Assembly (NCBI GenBank): GCA_964487925.1
Contig: CAZASZ010000024.1
Span: forward strand, 1 to 29,132
DNA length: 29,132 bases
DNA from: RI-283 sp964487925
Lineage (GTDB): Bacteria > Pseudomonadota > Gammaproteobacteria > SZUA-140
Direction: 5' to 3'
Shown: one piece after another, positions 1 to 7,290 of the stretch
Position numbering within the stretch: the stretch's first letter is position 1
How the letters are laid out: each line of letters begins with the position of its first letter
The notes under the pieces: generated by a model
The model's input: only the letters and a program-made list of their open reading frames with translations
Database searches by the model: none
Told to the model about the DNA's origin: nothing
Made by a program: the position numbers and the translations under genes

Positions 1-2
1 CG

Positions 3-368
3 CGTCTTAAAGAGCGTCCGTTCGGGATATGGGATGGCCTCTATTTTGACGATATTGCGCGTGACTACCCGGAGGATTTTGCGGCTTGGAAGCAGGATCC
101 GGTTGGATTTGTCCCTGAGGGCGGTGAAACCATTCGGGACCATCATGACCGCGTCCTCGGCGCTATCGCAGATATCGTTATGCGGCATGCTGGCCAGCGC
201 ATTGTGGTGACCGCCCATGTCGGCCCGATCCGTATGTGTATTACCGATGCACTGGGTATGCCGATCGAAAACTATCGTTGGCTGACTGTCGACTACGGGT
301 CGCAGACGCGTATCGACTACGGACAGAGTCAAAATAACCTGATCTATCTAAATCGCGGCGGCGTGTAA
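3..368 (+). CDS. Histidine phosphatase family protein, 3' part only
   Basis: The reading frame is open from the window edge to TAA at 366-368, so the N-terminus with the catalytic RHG motif lies outside. What remains contains LKERPFGIWDG near the edge, which matches the 'L.E..FG.WEG' segment of phosphoglycerate-mutase-like phosphatases (CobC/alpha-ribazole phosphatase, GpmB group). It also has a PEGGET-like acidic segment and VVTAHVGPIRM, which carries the second conserved histidine (usually written as HGG.IR; here HVGPIR). The family removes phosphate from small molecules through a phosphohistidine intermediate. The substrate cannot be told from this fragment. CobC is one possibility, but no cobalamin gene is visible here. 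Confidence 0.75.
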   Translation, partial: RLKERPFGIWDGLYFDDIARDYPEDFAAWKQDPVGFVPEGGETIRDHHDRVLGAIADIVMRHAGQRIVVTAHVGPIRMCITDALGMPIENYRWLTVDYGSQTRIDYGQSQNNLIYLNRGGV

Positions 369-434
369 TCAGCTAAAGGGTGCCGACGCCGTGTCTTAGT
401 GGCCGCTTATTACCTGTTTCGCGCATGGGGTGCG

Positions 435-450
435 GGAACTATACTGTTCC
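435..450 (+). promoter_or_regulatory. Possible -10 box inside a small inverted repeat
   Basis: TATACT at 440-445 matches the sigma-70 -10 consensus at five of six positions. It is enclosed exactly by GGAAC (435-439) and GTTCC (446-450), which form a perfect inverted repeat. The position suits a promoter for the lipoprotein gene starting at 488, leaving a leader of roughly 35 nt. No good -35 hexamer is present 17 bases upstream (TTTCGC at 417-422). It may be an operator-covered or activator-dependent promoter, or chance. Confidence 0.3.
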
Positions 451-487
451 GACCACCGTCAAACACATTAATTTGCGGAAAAATATC

Positions 488-3205
488 ATGTTGCGAACAT
501 TTCCTGCTTTGAAGCGCCTTTTTCCTCTGTTCGTGGTCTTACTCTCCGCATGCAGTGGCAGTGGCGGGGATGTGAGCCCGAACGCCCTGATTAATAAAGT
601 TACCGGCGTCGTGCGTGCAGCGCCGGCGGACGCAACTCGGTTTATCGCTCAGGCTGACACGCCGGCGACCGGGATTCAGGGGATCATGACCCGGTTGGCG
701 CGAGCCGTCGGCCTGATTACGCCGCCGGCGCAGGCGGCCGTGACCGGTATGACGCCGGTTGCGGGGGCGACCGTTGACTTAGTGCAACTGGATGCGGCCG
801 GGAACATTTCGTCGATAGTGGCGACGACGGCAACCGACGCGACCGGCGTCTATACCTTTTCGAATTCGCCGTCCCCATCCAGCACGTTGGCCGTTCGCGT
901 GACGGACCCAGCCCAACCCAGCGTCACGATGCGGGCCATCGTGACCGGCGGCACCGTCGATATCACGCCCTTCTCCGAAGATGTCATGCGGCAGATCCAG
1001 GTCAGTCTGATCGGTGGCAACGTCATGGGTAATTACTCCGTAGGCGAGGTCGCGGTGCTGAACGCCTTGTTACAAGGTATGCAGGTCGACTTGACCGGAC
1101 AGACCTTTGACCAGTCGATCACCGCCCTGGCCAACGCCTCGTCGGCTATACTTCCCGACCTTGCCGCCGCCATGGCTGCTCCGGGCGTGGCCAGCTCGAC
1201 CAACACACTCACGAATCGGGGCTATGAGCTCGTCGGACTCTCTGTTTTTCTGGCGGATCCCTCGACTTTTAATCCGAATCCCGGCGGTTTGGGTGTGCGG
1301 CGCAGTGATGGGACAGCCTTTTTCGATTCCACGGGACTCGTATCAGGTTCCTCGGGCTCACGATTCTTTAGCAGCGCCTTGCATGATTTGACCTCGGCGC
1401 ACACCCAGACGCTGGGGACCGGTTCGTTGAATGGGCTAAGCCACATCGTAACGCCGACCGGACAACTTGTTGTCGAGACACAGTCAGGCAATGCCGTGGC
1501 CGGTCTGGTCAGCCCGGACGGGCAAATGATGGCCTATCCGATCGATGAAGAGAGCGGAGCCGGTTTTCTGCGTCAGGGGTTACGGATTGGTATTGGTAAC
1601 GCGACCGGCGATCAGAATCAGCCCAAGACCGATCAGGCGACCAACGCGCTACTGGACGATCCGCTGCAGGCGGGCGGGACACAGTACAATATGGTTTCCA
1701 TGGATGTCCGCTTGAGTGGACCGATGTCGTCGGGTATAGCGGATAGCGATTCGGTTACAATCCGTCATGGAGTAGCGACCTTCGATGATGCATCGGAGAC
1801 GAGCCTGCCCAATTCAGTCGCCAGCGACCTGTATGGAAGCTTGGACATCGGGTCTACGGCCGCGGTCTTTAGTAGCAACCTGACCCAACCCCTCGTGACG
1901 CCCTATGCAACCGGAGCGACCACATTTTCGACCACGGCCGATCCAGGCGCGGCAGGTTTCTATCGCGTTTTTACTTCCGGGACGGTGTTGTTCTTGAAGA
2001 GCAACGGTGGTTTCCTGGGTAGCGGGGCCGTTTCGCCCGACGGTAATCTGCTGGCATATTACACGGCCTCCGACGCCTTCCCGGAGGTCTTGCTTGATGT
2101 GCTTGCCAACGATCACGCAACGACGGCGACACCACTGGTGATCACCGCAGTCAACACCCAGGCCACGCCGGCGACAGGAACGGTTACGATTGACCCCAGC
2201 GCCAAGAGTCTGCGCTATACGCCGAGCCTGACCTCACCCGTCGCGCCGACGGATACCTTCAATTACACGGTCAGTGACGGCGCGATCGCCACGACCGCGA
2301 CCGTGACCCTGAACCTGGTCGCGGCCGGTACGGCGGCCTTTAGCAGTACCAGTACGCCTGCAGGGGGCGATAGCTATACGGTCGATCCTGGCAGCACCGG
2401 CAATCGATTGAATGTGCTCGATAATGACGGGCAGGGTTTCTGCGTGCTCTCGGTGAGCGGGGCTACGATCGGAACGGCGACGGTTACATCCGATCTTTCG
2501 GCGAATCTTTCGGCGATTTCGTACGATGCCGGAACCACGGGCGAAACCATCAGCTATACCGTGGGCACCAAAACGATCACGACCACATCGGGCGTCGGTA
2601 GTTTCGCTTGCACCCCCGTTTCTCCGGCGGTTTCGAACAACGTCACGATCACGGTTGCCGCCACGACTCCGGCAGCGGCGAACGACCGCTTTCGTCTCGA
2701 TCTTGAGAATCGTGCGGTACGCGGTCTGACCTTCGCCGCCAAACGGTCCACGACCACCCCGCCCTTGGGCGGGACCTATTCCGTGGTTGATTTCAGTCAG
2801 GACGCCACCCCGGGTACGGGTACAGCTATCCTGGCAACGGCCTATCGCAACGGCAAGGTCGTGCTTAACGCGCCGACATCGGGAACCGGGGTGGTCACGA
2901 GCGGGAGTATCGCCAGTAAGCGGGCCAGCATTGATTTGGCGGCTGCGGTGGCAGGTACTACTTTATCCACGACACTAACGCCGGTAGTGGCGCCGGATGG
3001 CCTATCCACGGCCACTACCAGCTCCTACACGGTTTCAACTAACGGGACGCTCACGATGGCGCTGACGTTAACGAACAACGAGCTAATCTCGGGGCAAGGC
3101 TTTGCGTCGGCTGATGGCAACATCATTGCCGTAGCCACCGAAATCAGTGACGGCAGCGGTCGTTTGGGGCGTGGTTTAATGATACTCACCCGTCAAACTC
3201 CATAG
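488..3205 (+). CDS. Large Thr/Ser-rich lipoprotein with cadherin-like (Big_9-type) repeats
   Basis: I place the start at 488 because it gives a lipoprotein signal peptide: MLRTFPALKRL, a hydrophobic stretch, then the lipobox LSAC with Cys22 as the lipidated residue. The longer frame from 380 would bury this. The mature part (about 880 aa) is rich in Thr, Ser, Ala and Gly. Around residues 85-150 there is a carboxypeptidase-regulatory-like beta segment (GATVDLVQLDAAG ... GVYTFSN). Around 535-615 and 628-727 there are cadherin-like segments with the hallmarks DVLANDH / LNVLDNDG followed by FNYTVSDG / ISYTVG. A short motif, SPDG or SADG followed by a hydrophobic run, recurs at residues 342, 516 and 874. 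The probable role is a surface or periplasmic-facing structural or adhesive protein. The ribosome site is weak. Function unknown. Confidence 0.75.
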   Translation: MLRTFPALKRLFPLFVVLLSACSGSGGDVSPNALINKVTGVVRAAPADATRFIAQADTPATGIQGIMTRLARAVGLITPPAQAAVTGMTPVAGATVDLVQLDAAGNISSIVATTATDATGVYTFSNSPSPSSTLAVRVTDPAQPSVTMRAIVTGGTVDITPFSEDVMRQIQVSLIGGNVMGNYSVGEVAVLNALLQGMQVDLTGQTFDQSITALANASSAILPDLAAAMAAPGVASSTNTLTNRGYELVGLSVFLADPSTFNPNPGGLGVRRSDGTAFFDSTGLVSGSSGSRFFSSALHDLTSAHTQTLGTGSLNGLSHIVTPTGQLVVETQSGNAVAGLVSPDGQMMAYPIDEESGAGFLRQGLRIGIGNATGDQNQPKTDQATNALLDDPLQAGGTQYNMVSMDVRLSGPMSSGIADSDSVTIRHGVATFDDASETSLPNSVASDLYGSLDIGSTAAVFSSNLTQPLVTPYATGATTFSTTADPGAAGFYRVFTSGTVLFLKSNGGFLGSGAVSPDGNLLAYYTASDAFPEVLLDVLANDHATTATPLVITAVNTQATPATGTVTIDPSAKSLRYTPSLTSPVAPTDTFNYTVSDGAIATTATVTLNLVAAGTAAFSSTSTPAGGDSYTVDPGSTGNRLNVLDNDGQGFCVLSVSGATIGTATVTSDLSANLSAISYDAGTTGETISYTVGTKTITTTSGVGSFACTPVSPAVSNNVTITVAATTPAAANDRFRLDLENRAVRGLTFAAKRSTTTPPLGGTYSVVDFSQDATPGTGTAILATAYRNGKVVLNAPTSGTGVVTSGSIASKRASIDLAAAVAGTTLSTTLTPVVAPDGLSTATTSSYTVSTNGTLTMALTLTNNELISGQGFASADGNIIAVATEISDGSGRLGRGLMILTRQTP

Positions 3206-3288
3206 GGATCGACCGTCATCCGTGCGCGAAACGGGGTATACGTCAGGCGCGTATGCAATATTTCCTGATTAGCGGTGTCACAATTCCA

Positions 3289-3321
3289 GGGGAACGCGGA
3301 GATAAACAGCGCGTTTTCCCC
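3289..3321. terminator. Hairpin between convergent genes, weak terminator candidate
   Basis: GGGGAACGCG at 3289-3298 pairs with CGCGTT-TT-CCCC at 3310-3321, giving a GC-rich stem of about ten pairs with a two-base T bulge and an 11-base loop. It lies between the converging stops of the lipoprotein gene and the EAL/HDOD gene. No proper T tract follows on either strand, so a bidirectional terminator is only a suggestion. Confidence 0.25.
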
Positions 3322-3334
3322 TTCCCGCCGTCCT

Positions 3335-4537
3335 TTATTGAGTGCCCTTAAGGCTCCCGAGCATGGTTTCCGCCCATTCGATTGCACGAAGGTAAATGGA
3401 GATGAGTTGGGTCTGGTCTTCGTCCTCGAAGTCGAGGTCTTCCCAGGTGCCGGTCTCATATGCCAAGGTGCAGGTCAGAACGCTCGCGTAGGGCCCATTA
3501 CTATCGAGCAGGGCGCTGCGAGCGCCCTCGATCAGTGGGATATCGACCAATATCTCGCCAAGCGGGGCGTCGAGCATGGCATCCAGGGTCGAAAACATGC
3601 CGATCATCATCGCGGTGGATGGATTCAGATGTGGGTCCTTTTCGGCGAGCAGTTCGCACATATGGGCGCGAACCAGAGCGGTCATGGTCAGGGCCTCAGG
3701 CTTGTCGTCGATGCCCGCGAGCAGGGCCAGACTTGCCCATTTACAGATCTCTTGCTTGCCCAGATATACGATCGCATGGTGAATCGATTCGATGTCGTGG
3801 GCGGCGAAAGCCGCCGAATTTATATAGTGCAGCAGGCGGTAGCTCATCGTTACGTCCTGAGCGATGAGCGCCTCAAGCCGTTTCACGTCGAGATCGGGCT
3901 CTTGTAGCTCTGCCATGAGACGCAGCGCGTTGAGCCGGTTGGTTGGCATCCGGCGTCCCTTAATGATTCTAGGCTTACACAGGAAGTAACCCTGGTAATA
4001 GTCAAAGCCACGGGATTTGCACCAGTCGAATTCTTCAGGTGTTTCCACTTTTTCGGCCAGGAGCTTGAGTGGAAACTTGCGTAGCGTGAACAGGTGTTCG
4101 TCGATTTCCTGGTGACTTAGGGCCAGAACATCGATCTTGATGATGTCCGCCATGCGCACCAGCGGCTGCAGCTTGGGGTGATAAATGAAGTCATCCAAAG
4201 CGATCGTGTAACCTTTTTCCTTAAGCCGGCCGACCGCCGCGAGGAGTTCGTCGTCGACCTCGATATCTTCGAGTACCTCAAGCACGAGCTGGTCGTTGGG
4301 TGGTGGGATCAGGGATTCGTTTAGGATAAAGCGACGCGTCAGGTTGACGAAGGCCGCGTGTTTTCCGACGATTCTCTCGAGTCCCATTTCCCAGAAGCTG
4401 TTCAGCAGGACTTGAGATGTTGCCTGATCGTTGTTAACTCCGGCGTCCATATCCTGCGAACGATAGAGCAGCTCATAGCCCTTAACATCAAGATCAGCGT
4501 CAAAGATGGGCTGACGTCCTAGATAATATTCCTGCAT
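3335..4537 (-). CDS. EAL and HDOD domain signalling protein (YuxH type)
   Basis: A 400-aa cytoplasmic protein with an EAL-like domain at about residues 3-200 and an HDOD domain at about 200-395. The EAL signature reads YELLYR (Glu22). DD at 115-116, Lys134, Glu162 and Gln182 (YYQGYFL) survive. The loop after the paired Asp, normally DFG.GYSSL, is DFIYHPKL here. This degeneration is characteristic of the YuxH group, so c-di-GMP hydrolysis is doubtful and a binding or scaffolding role is more likely. HDOD domains occur in signal-transduction proteins and lack the HD phosphohydrolase residues. The C-terminal 25 residues are very acidic (DLDFEDEDQ). The gene is monocistronic, convergent with the lipoprotein gene and divergent from the 351-aa gene. 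Confidence 0.9.
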   Translation of the reverse strand: MQEYYLGRQPIFDADLDVKGYELLYRSQDMDAGVNNDQATSQVLLNSFWEMGLERIVGKHAAFVNLTRRFILNESLIPPPNDQLVLEVLEDIEVDDELLAAVGRLKEKGYTIALDDFIYHPKLQPLVRMADIIKIDVLALSHQEIDEHLFTLRKFPLKLLAEKVETPEEFDWCKSRGFDYYQGYFLCKPRIIKGRRMPTNRLNALRLMAELQEPDLDVKRLEALIAQDVTMSYRLLHYINSAAFAAHDIESIHHAIVYLGKQEICKWASLALLAGIDDKPEALTMTALVRAHMCELLAEKDPHLNPSTAMMIGMFSTLDAMLDAPLGEILVDIPLIEGARSALLDSNGPYASVLTCTLAYETGTWEDLDFEDEDQTQLISIYLRAIEWAETMLGSLKGTQ

Positions 4538-4747
4538 GATTGTTGATCGGCCTCGGATGCGCCTACTTGAGTGGAAACGCAGATCATATTATTACTTCTG
4601 TGGCCAGAAAAGCACGAACTTTGTGACAAGGCATACAGGGCGCCCTTGGGCTGGTCGCCATACCTTTTGTGCTTGGGCTCGCACCCTATGACTCACATTG
4701 AGGTGTCCTTGAGTATTAAGACCTGCTGATTTGTGAGGGACATCATA

Positions 4748-4776
4748 GTGACTACCCTATAGTGTTTTGTTATAAT
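4748..4776 (+). promoter_or_regulatory. Sigma-70 promoter with extended -10, for the 351-aa gene
   Basis: A perfect TATAAT lies at 4771-4776 with the extended -10 element TG at 4768-4769 (TGT-TATAAT). GTGACT at 4748-4753 serves as the -35, with a 17-base spacer. Transcription would begin near 4783 and leave a leader of about 160 nt before the ATG at 4947. The hexamer ATAGTG occurs at 4745-4750 and 4759-4764, and inverted (CACTAT) at 4781-4786, so the -35 and -10 are bracketed by possible operator half-sites. The leader also holds a GGCGCC doublet near 4808-4820 and a CACTAG/CTAGTG dyad at 4869-4882. The rest of the 4538-4946 gap shows no gene, and I found no c-di-GMP riboswitch motif. Confidence 0.6.
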
Positions 4777-4946
4777 CATGCACTATTAAAGAAATTAAGT
4801 CGGTTTCGGCGCCGGGCGCCGGGTCTGAGGTAGGTCCGTGTAGGAAACGAGGTAAGAAGTGATGACGGCACTAGGTCTAGTGGGCTTGGATTCGAGGGAC
4901 ATGGCCGCGTTGCTTTGTGAAATCTAAGCGCTAAGGAGACTCCACA

Positions 4947-6002
4947 ATGAAGATCAAATTTCGTACATTTCATGGGATTGCCCCGGCAGTCGCGCTGGCC
5001 ATATTGGCTGCGCCTTCGGCTGACGTTATGGCTGCACAGGCGGCCAATGCCCTATTTGATAGCTGGAGTGTCTCCAGTGGTACTATCACCTCGACCATTC
5101 CGGGGGCCACCACTCTGGTTAAGGAAAGCGGCTTTCTTCAGGAGTCCTTTACGGATGATAATGGGGTCAAGTTGTTTCATACGGTGATTACCGAGGCCAC
5201 CGCCACGGGAACGCCTGGCGTGGGCGCGGGTGTTCCATATAGCGATGAGAGCTTTGTTCGGCAGGACCAGGTCTCAGGTATCCTGAGTCAACAGCAGATC
5301 AGCACCACCACGGCTGCGGTAGCCACAGTCGGGGCTAACGATAAGCAGGCCTTTAGCACGACCTCCAAGCTGTCGAGCGGTTGGGCTAATGCTACGATCA
5401 CCGGACCAAGTGGTAATGGCCAGACCTATGCTGCTGCCAATGGCGTAGCGGCAGATGTCGATATCTCCCAGACGGTTCAGGATTACGGTAAGATGGCGAC
5501 GACCACCGTAGGCGTTGTCGGAGATGAATTTAGTAATGTCTTTGGCCTGTTGATCACTAAGAATGCGTCAGGAACCGTGACGGGTACGAGCACTTCTCTG
5601 AACCAAGGGGTTGGTATGGGTCCGGATGGCACCGGTGTGCAGAGTGCGCAGACTTTTCGCGCTAAACGCCTGACCGGAACGGCCAACACCGGTGGTACCG
5701 GGTCGATTACCTTGGGAGCGAATCCTGCGGTTACTTTTGCCGCTGGCGATGACGTGATGCTGACCTGGATTGGCCAGCAGACCAACACGACTGGTGCGGG
5801 CACACTCGGCACTACGCAGACGCTGTTCGGTTTTGAAGGCGTCACGAAGACTGCTGGGGCAACCGTTACGACGGCGACTGTCTCCTCGATCGCAGATGTC
5901 GGTTTCGATGCCACGGGTACTGCGGCCGGTGGTTTTGCTTGGGACACCCTCTTTGGGACGGCGCCGGTATCGGGCGACGTGAAGTACCCGGTTTTACCTT
6001 AA
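4947..6002 (+). CDS. Unrecognised exported protein, Thr/Ala/Gly-rich, 351 aa
   Basis: I do not recognise this protein. It opens with MKIKFRTF and a hydrophobic core ending near ADVMAAQAAN, a good Sec signal peptide with cleavage likely around residues 30-34. The mature part has no cysteine, is low in charge and is dominated by Thr, Ser, Gly, Ala and Val in alternating patterns (for example TTATVSSIADVGF), which suggests beta structure and an extracellular, surface or periplasmic location. The start is well supported: AAGGAG lies at 4934-4939, seven bases before the ATG. A strong promoter precedes it and two intrinsic terminators follow, so it is probably a highly expressed single-gene unit. 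Its composition resembles that of the lipoprotein at 488-3205, but I see no shared domain. Function unknown. Confidence 0.75.
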   Translation: MKIKFRTFHGIAPAVALAILAAPSADVMAAQAANALFDSWSVSSGTITSTIPGATTLVKESGFLQESFTDDNGVKLFHTVITEATATGTPGVGAGVPYSDESFVRQDQVSGILSQQQISTTTAAVATVGANDKQAFSTTSKLSSGWANATITGPSGNGQTYAAANGVAADVDISQTVQDYGKMATTTVGVVGDEFSNVFGLLITKNASGTVTGTSTSLNQGVGMGPDGTGVQSAQTFRAKRLTGTANTGGTGSITLGANPAVTFAAGDDVMLTWIGQQTNTTGAGTLGTTQTLFGFEGVTKTAGATVTTATVSSIADVGFDATGTAAGGFAWDTLFGTAPVSGDVKYPVLP

Positions 6003-6018
6003 GGGCCTGATAGCTGAC

Positions 6019-6049
6019 AGAAGACCCGTATTGCAACGGTCTTCTTTTC
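6019..6049 (+). terminator. Intrinsic terminator after the 351-aa gene
   Basis: AGAAGACC (6019-6026) pairs perfectly with GGTCTTCT (6038-6045) across an 11-base loop, and the transcript continues into TTT. It begins 17 bases after the stop codon. Confidence 0.75.
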
Positions 6050-6090
6050 AGATAAAGGTGCTTAAGCTATTTCAGGAAAAAAGTAATATG

Positions 6091-6116
6091 AAGAGGGGCC
6101 TTTACGGCCCCTTTTC
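6091..6116 (+). terminator. Second, tandem intrinsic terminator
   Basis: AGGGGCC (6094-6100) pairs with GGCCCCT (6106-6112) across a five-base loop, extended by A-T pairs from AAG and followed by a short T run (6112-6115). It lies 45 bases after the first terminator and is the more stable of the two. Between 6117 and 6301, upstream of the next gene, I see no further gene and no convincing promoter. Confidence 0.8.
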
Positions 6117-6301
6117 AGTTTCTACGGATCTATATCTTAAGGGTGGCTGTTGGATAGTGGCGACGGCTTCCAAATCCTGATAGTTTTACATGCTACAAGT
6201 GATATCGGTGGGTGGTTTTTTGGTGTTGGAGACAATACGCCTATCCGCGTGCCCGGAAATTTCTATGGCCCCCAAGATTTATTTTCAACCGAGGTGACAC
6301 G

Positions 6302-7258
6302 ATGCAGAGGGAAGCTGGTCCTTTGAGGCTCTGTTGGTTCGTTTTTGTCGTTGGAGTTGCGGCAGTGCTCATTGCGATGGATGCTGGCGCAGCTGATGAC
6401 GTCCCAGACAAGACTGGGAACTTGCCCAATATCGCGGGGAAGCAACCTGATGGCAAAGAGATCTTTCGTCTTTGCGGACAAAAGAATCCGGGACACGATC
6501 AACGCTCGCGCTTTATCGTGATGCTCATGGATCAGCATGGCAAGGTCAAACGCAGCGAATATATTCGCTTTTGGAAGGATTTTGGCGGCCGTGATGGCGT
6601 CTCCGACAAGATGATGCTGTTTAATATCCTGCCCAACGAGGCCAAGGGCGCGGCCTTTCTGAGGGTGGCGCACAGCGGAGATCAGGCCGGACAGGTCGAC
6701 CAGTTCATCTACTTGCCTGCGTTGCGTAAGATCCGCAGAGTATCTATCCGTGACCCCGGGGACAGCTTTCTGAACTCGAATCTAACCTATGCGGATGTCA
6801 GTAAGCGTGCGCTTGAGGACGATGAGCACCGACTCATCGGTATTCGGGACATCAAGGGAACGGAGTTCTATGTCGTTGAGAGTGTTCCCAAGGAGGCCAA
6901 GCCCCTCTATGGCAAACGTGTCTTTTGGTTTCTGAAGACGAAAAAATGGGATAACTGTGTTACGACTCGTATCGACTACTTTGACAATAGGGGCGATCTT
7001 GTCAAGGACCAGTTTATCCAGTGGCAACAGGTGGGCGGGGCATGGATTTGGGACCGAGTCCTCGTCAGGAGTAAGGCCAACCTGACTCAATCAGTTTTTC
7101 AGATTACGGACGCCAAGGTTAACTTAGGGCTAGGTGATGACATTTTCAGCGTCAGGACGCTCAAGAACGGACTGGAGTCTATTCCTAACGCACTGGGCGC
7201 CAAGAAATCGCCAGTCGCAGAGACTTCCAACCAGGAAAAAAAGAAGGCCGATCAGTAG
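6302..7258 (+). CDS. LolA-like outer-membrane lipoprotein-sorting family protein
   Basis: A 318-aa periplasmic protein. The ATG at 6302 is preceded by GAGGTGA (6291-6297) and gives a clean signal peptide (hydrophobic WFVFVVGVAAVLIAM, cleavage near DAGAA). The body carries the family pattern YLPALRKIRRVSIRDPGDSFLNS followed by LTYADVSKR, typical of the LolA-like group often encoded beside RND/MmpL-type exporters. The later half shows the repeated beta strands expected of the half-barrel fold (VFWFLKTKKWDNCVTTRIDYFD). The family is thought to bind a lipid or hydrophobic ligand. No partner transporter is next to it here. The C-terminus ends in a Lys-rich tail. The previous gene is separated by two terminators, so it should have its own promoter. 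Confidence 0.85.
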   Translation: MQREAGPLRLCWFVFVVGVAAVLIAMDAGAADDVPDKTGNLPNIAGKQPDGKEIFRLCGQKNPGHDQRSRFIVMLMDQHGKVKRSEYIRFWKDFGGRDGVSDKMMLFNILPNEAKGAAFLRVAHSGDQAGQVDQFIYLPALRKIRRVSIRDPGDSFLNSNLTYADVSKRALEDDEHRLIGIRDIKGTEFYVVESVPKEAKPLYGKRVFWFLKTKKWDNCVTTRIDYFDNRGDLVKDQFIQWQQVGGAWIWDRVLVRSKANLTQSVFQITDAKVNLGLGDDIFSVRTLKNGLESIPNALGAKKSPVAETSNQEKKKADQ

Positions 7259-7290
7259 GTAGCAGTCGTAGCTAAGACTCCATTTCGTGG

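Noticed and set aside
380..487. Upstream extension of the lipoprotein gene
   Set aside because: The ATG at 488 gives a proper lipoprotein signal peptide; the extra 36 residues would abolish it.
3275..3907. A 210-aa plus-strand open frame opposite the EAL/HDOD gene
   Set aside because: It is the complement of a clearly coding EAL/HDOD sequence, has no domain and no ribosome site.
4538..4946. Possible c-di-GMP riboswitch, considered because of the nearby EAL gene
   Set aside because: No GEMM core sequences were found on either strand.
5483..5947. A 154-aa minus-strand frame inside the 351-aa gene
   Set aside because: Pro/Val-rich antisense of a Thr/Gly-rich gene, without start signals.
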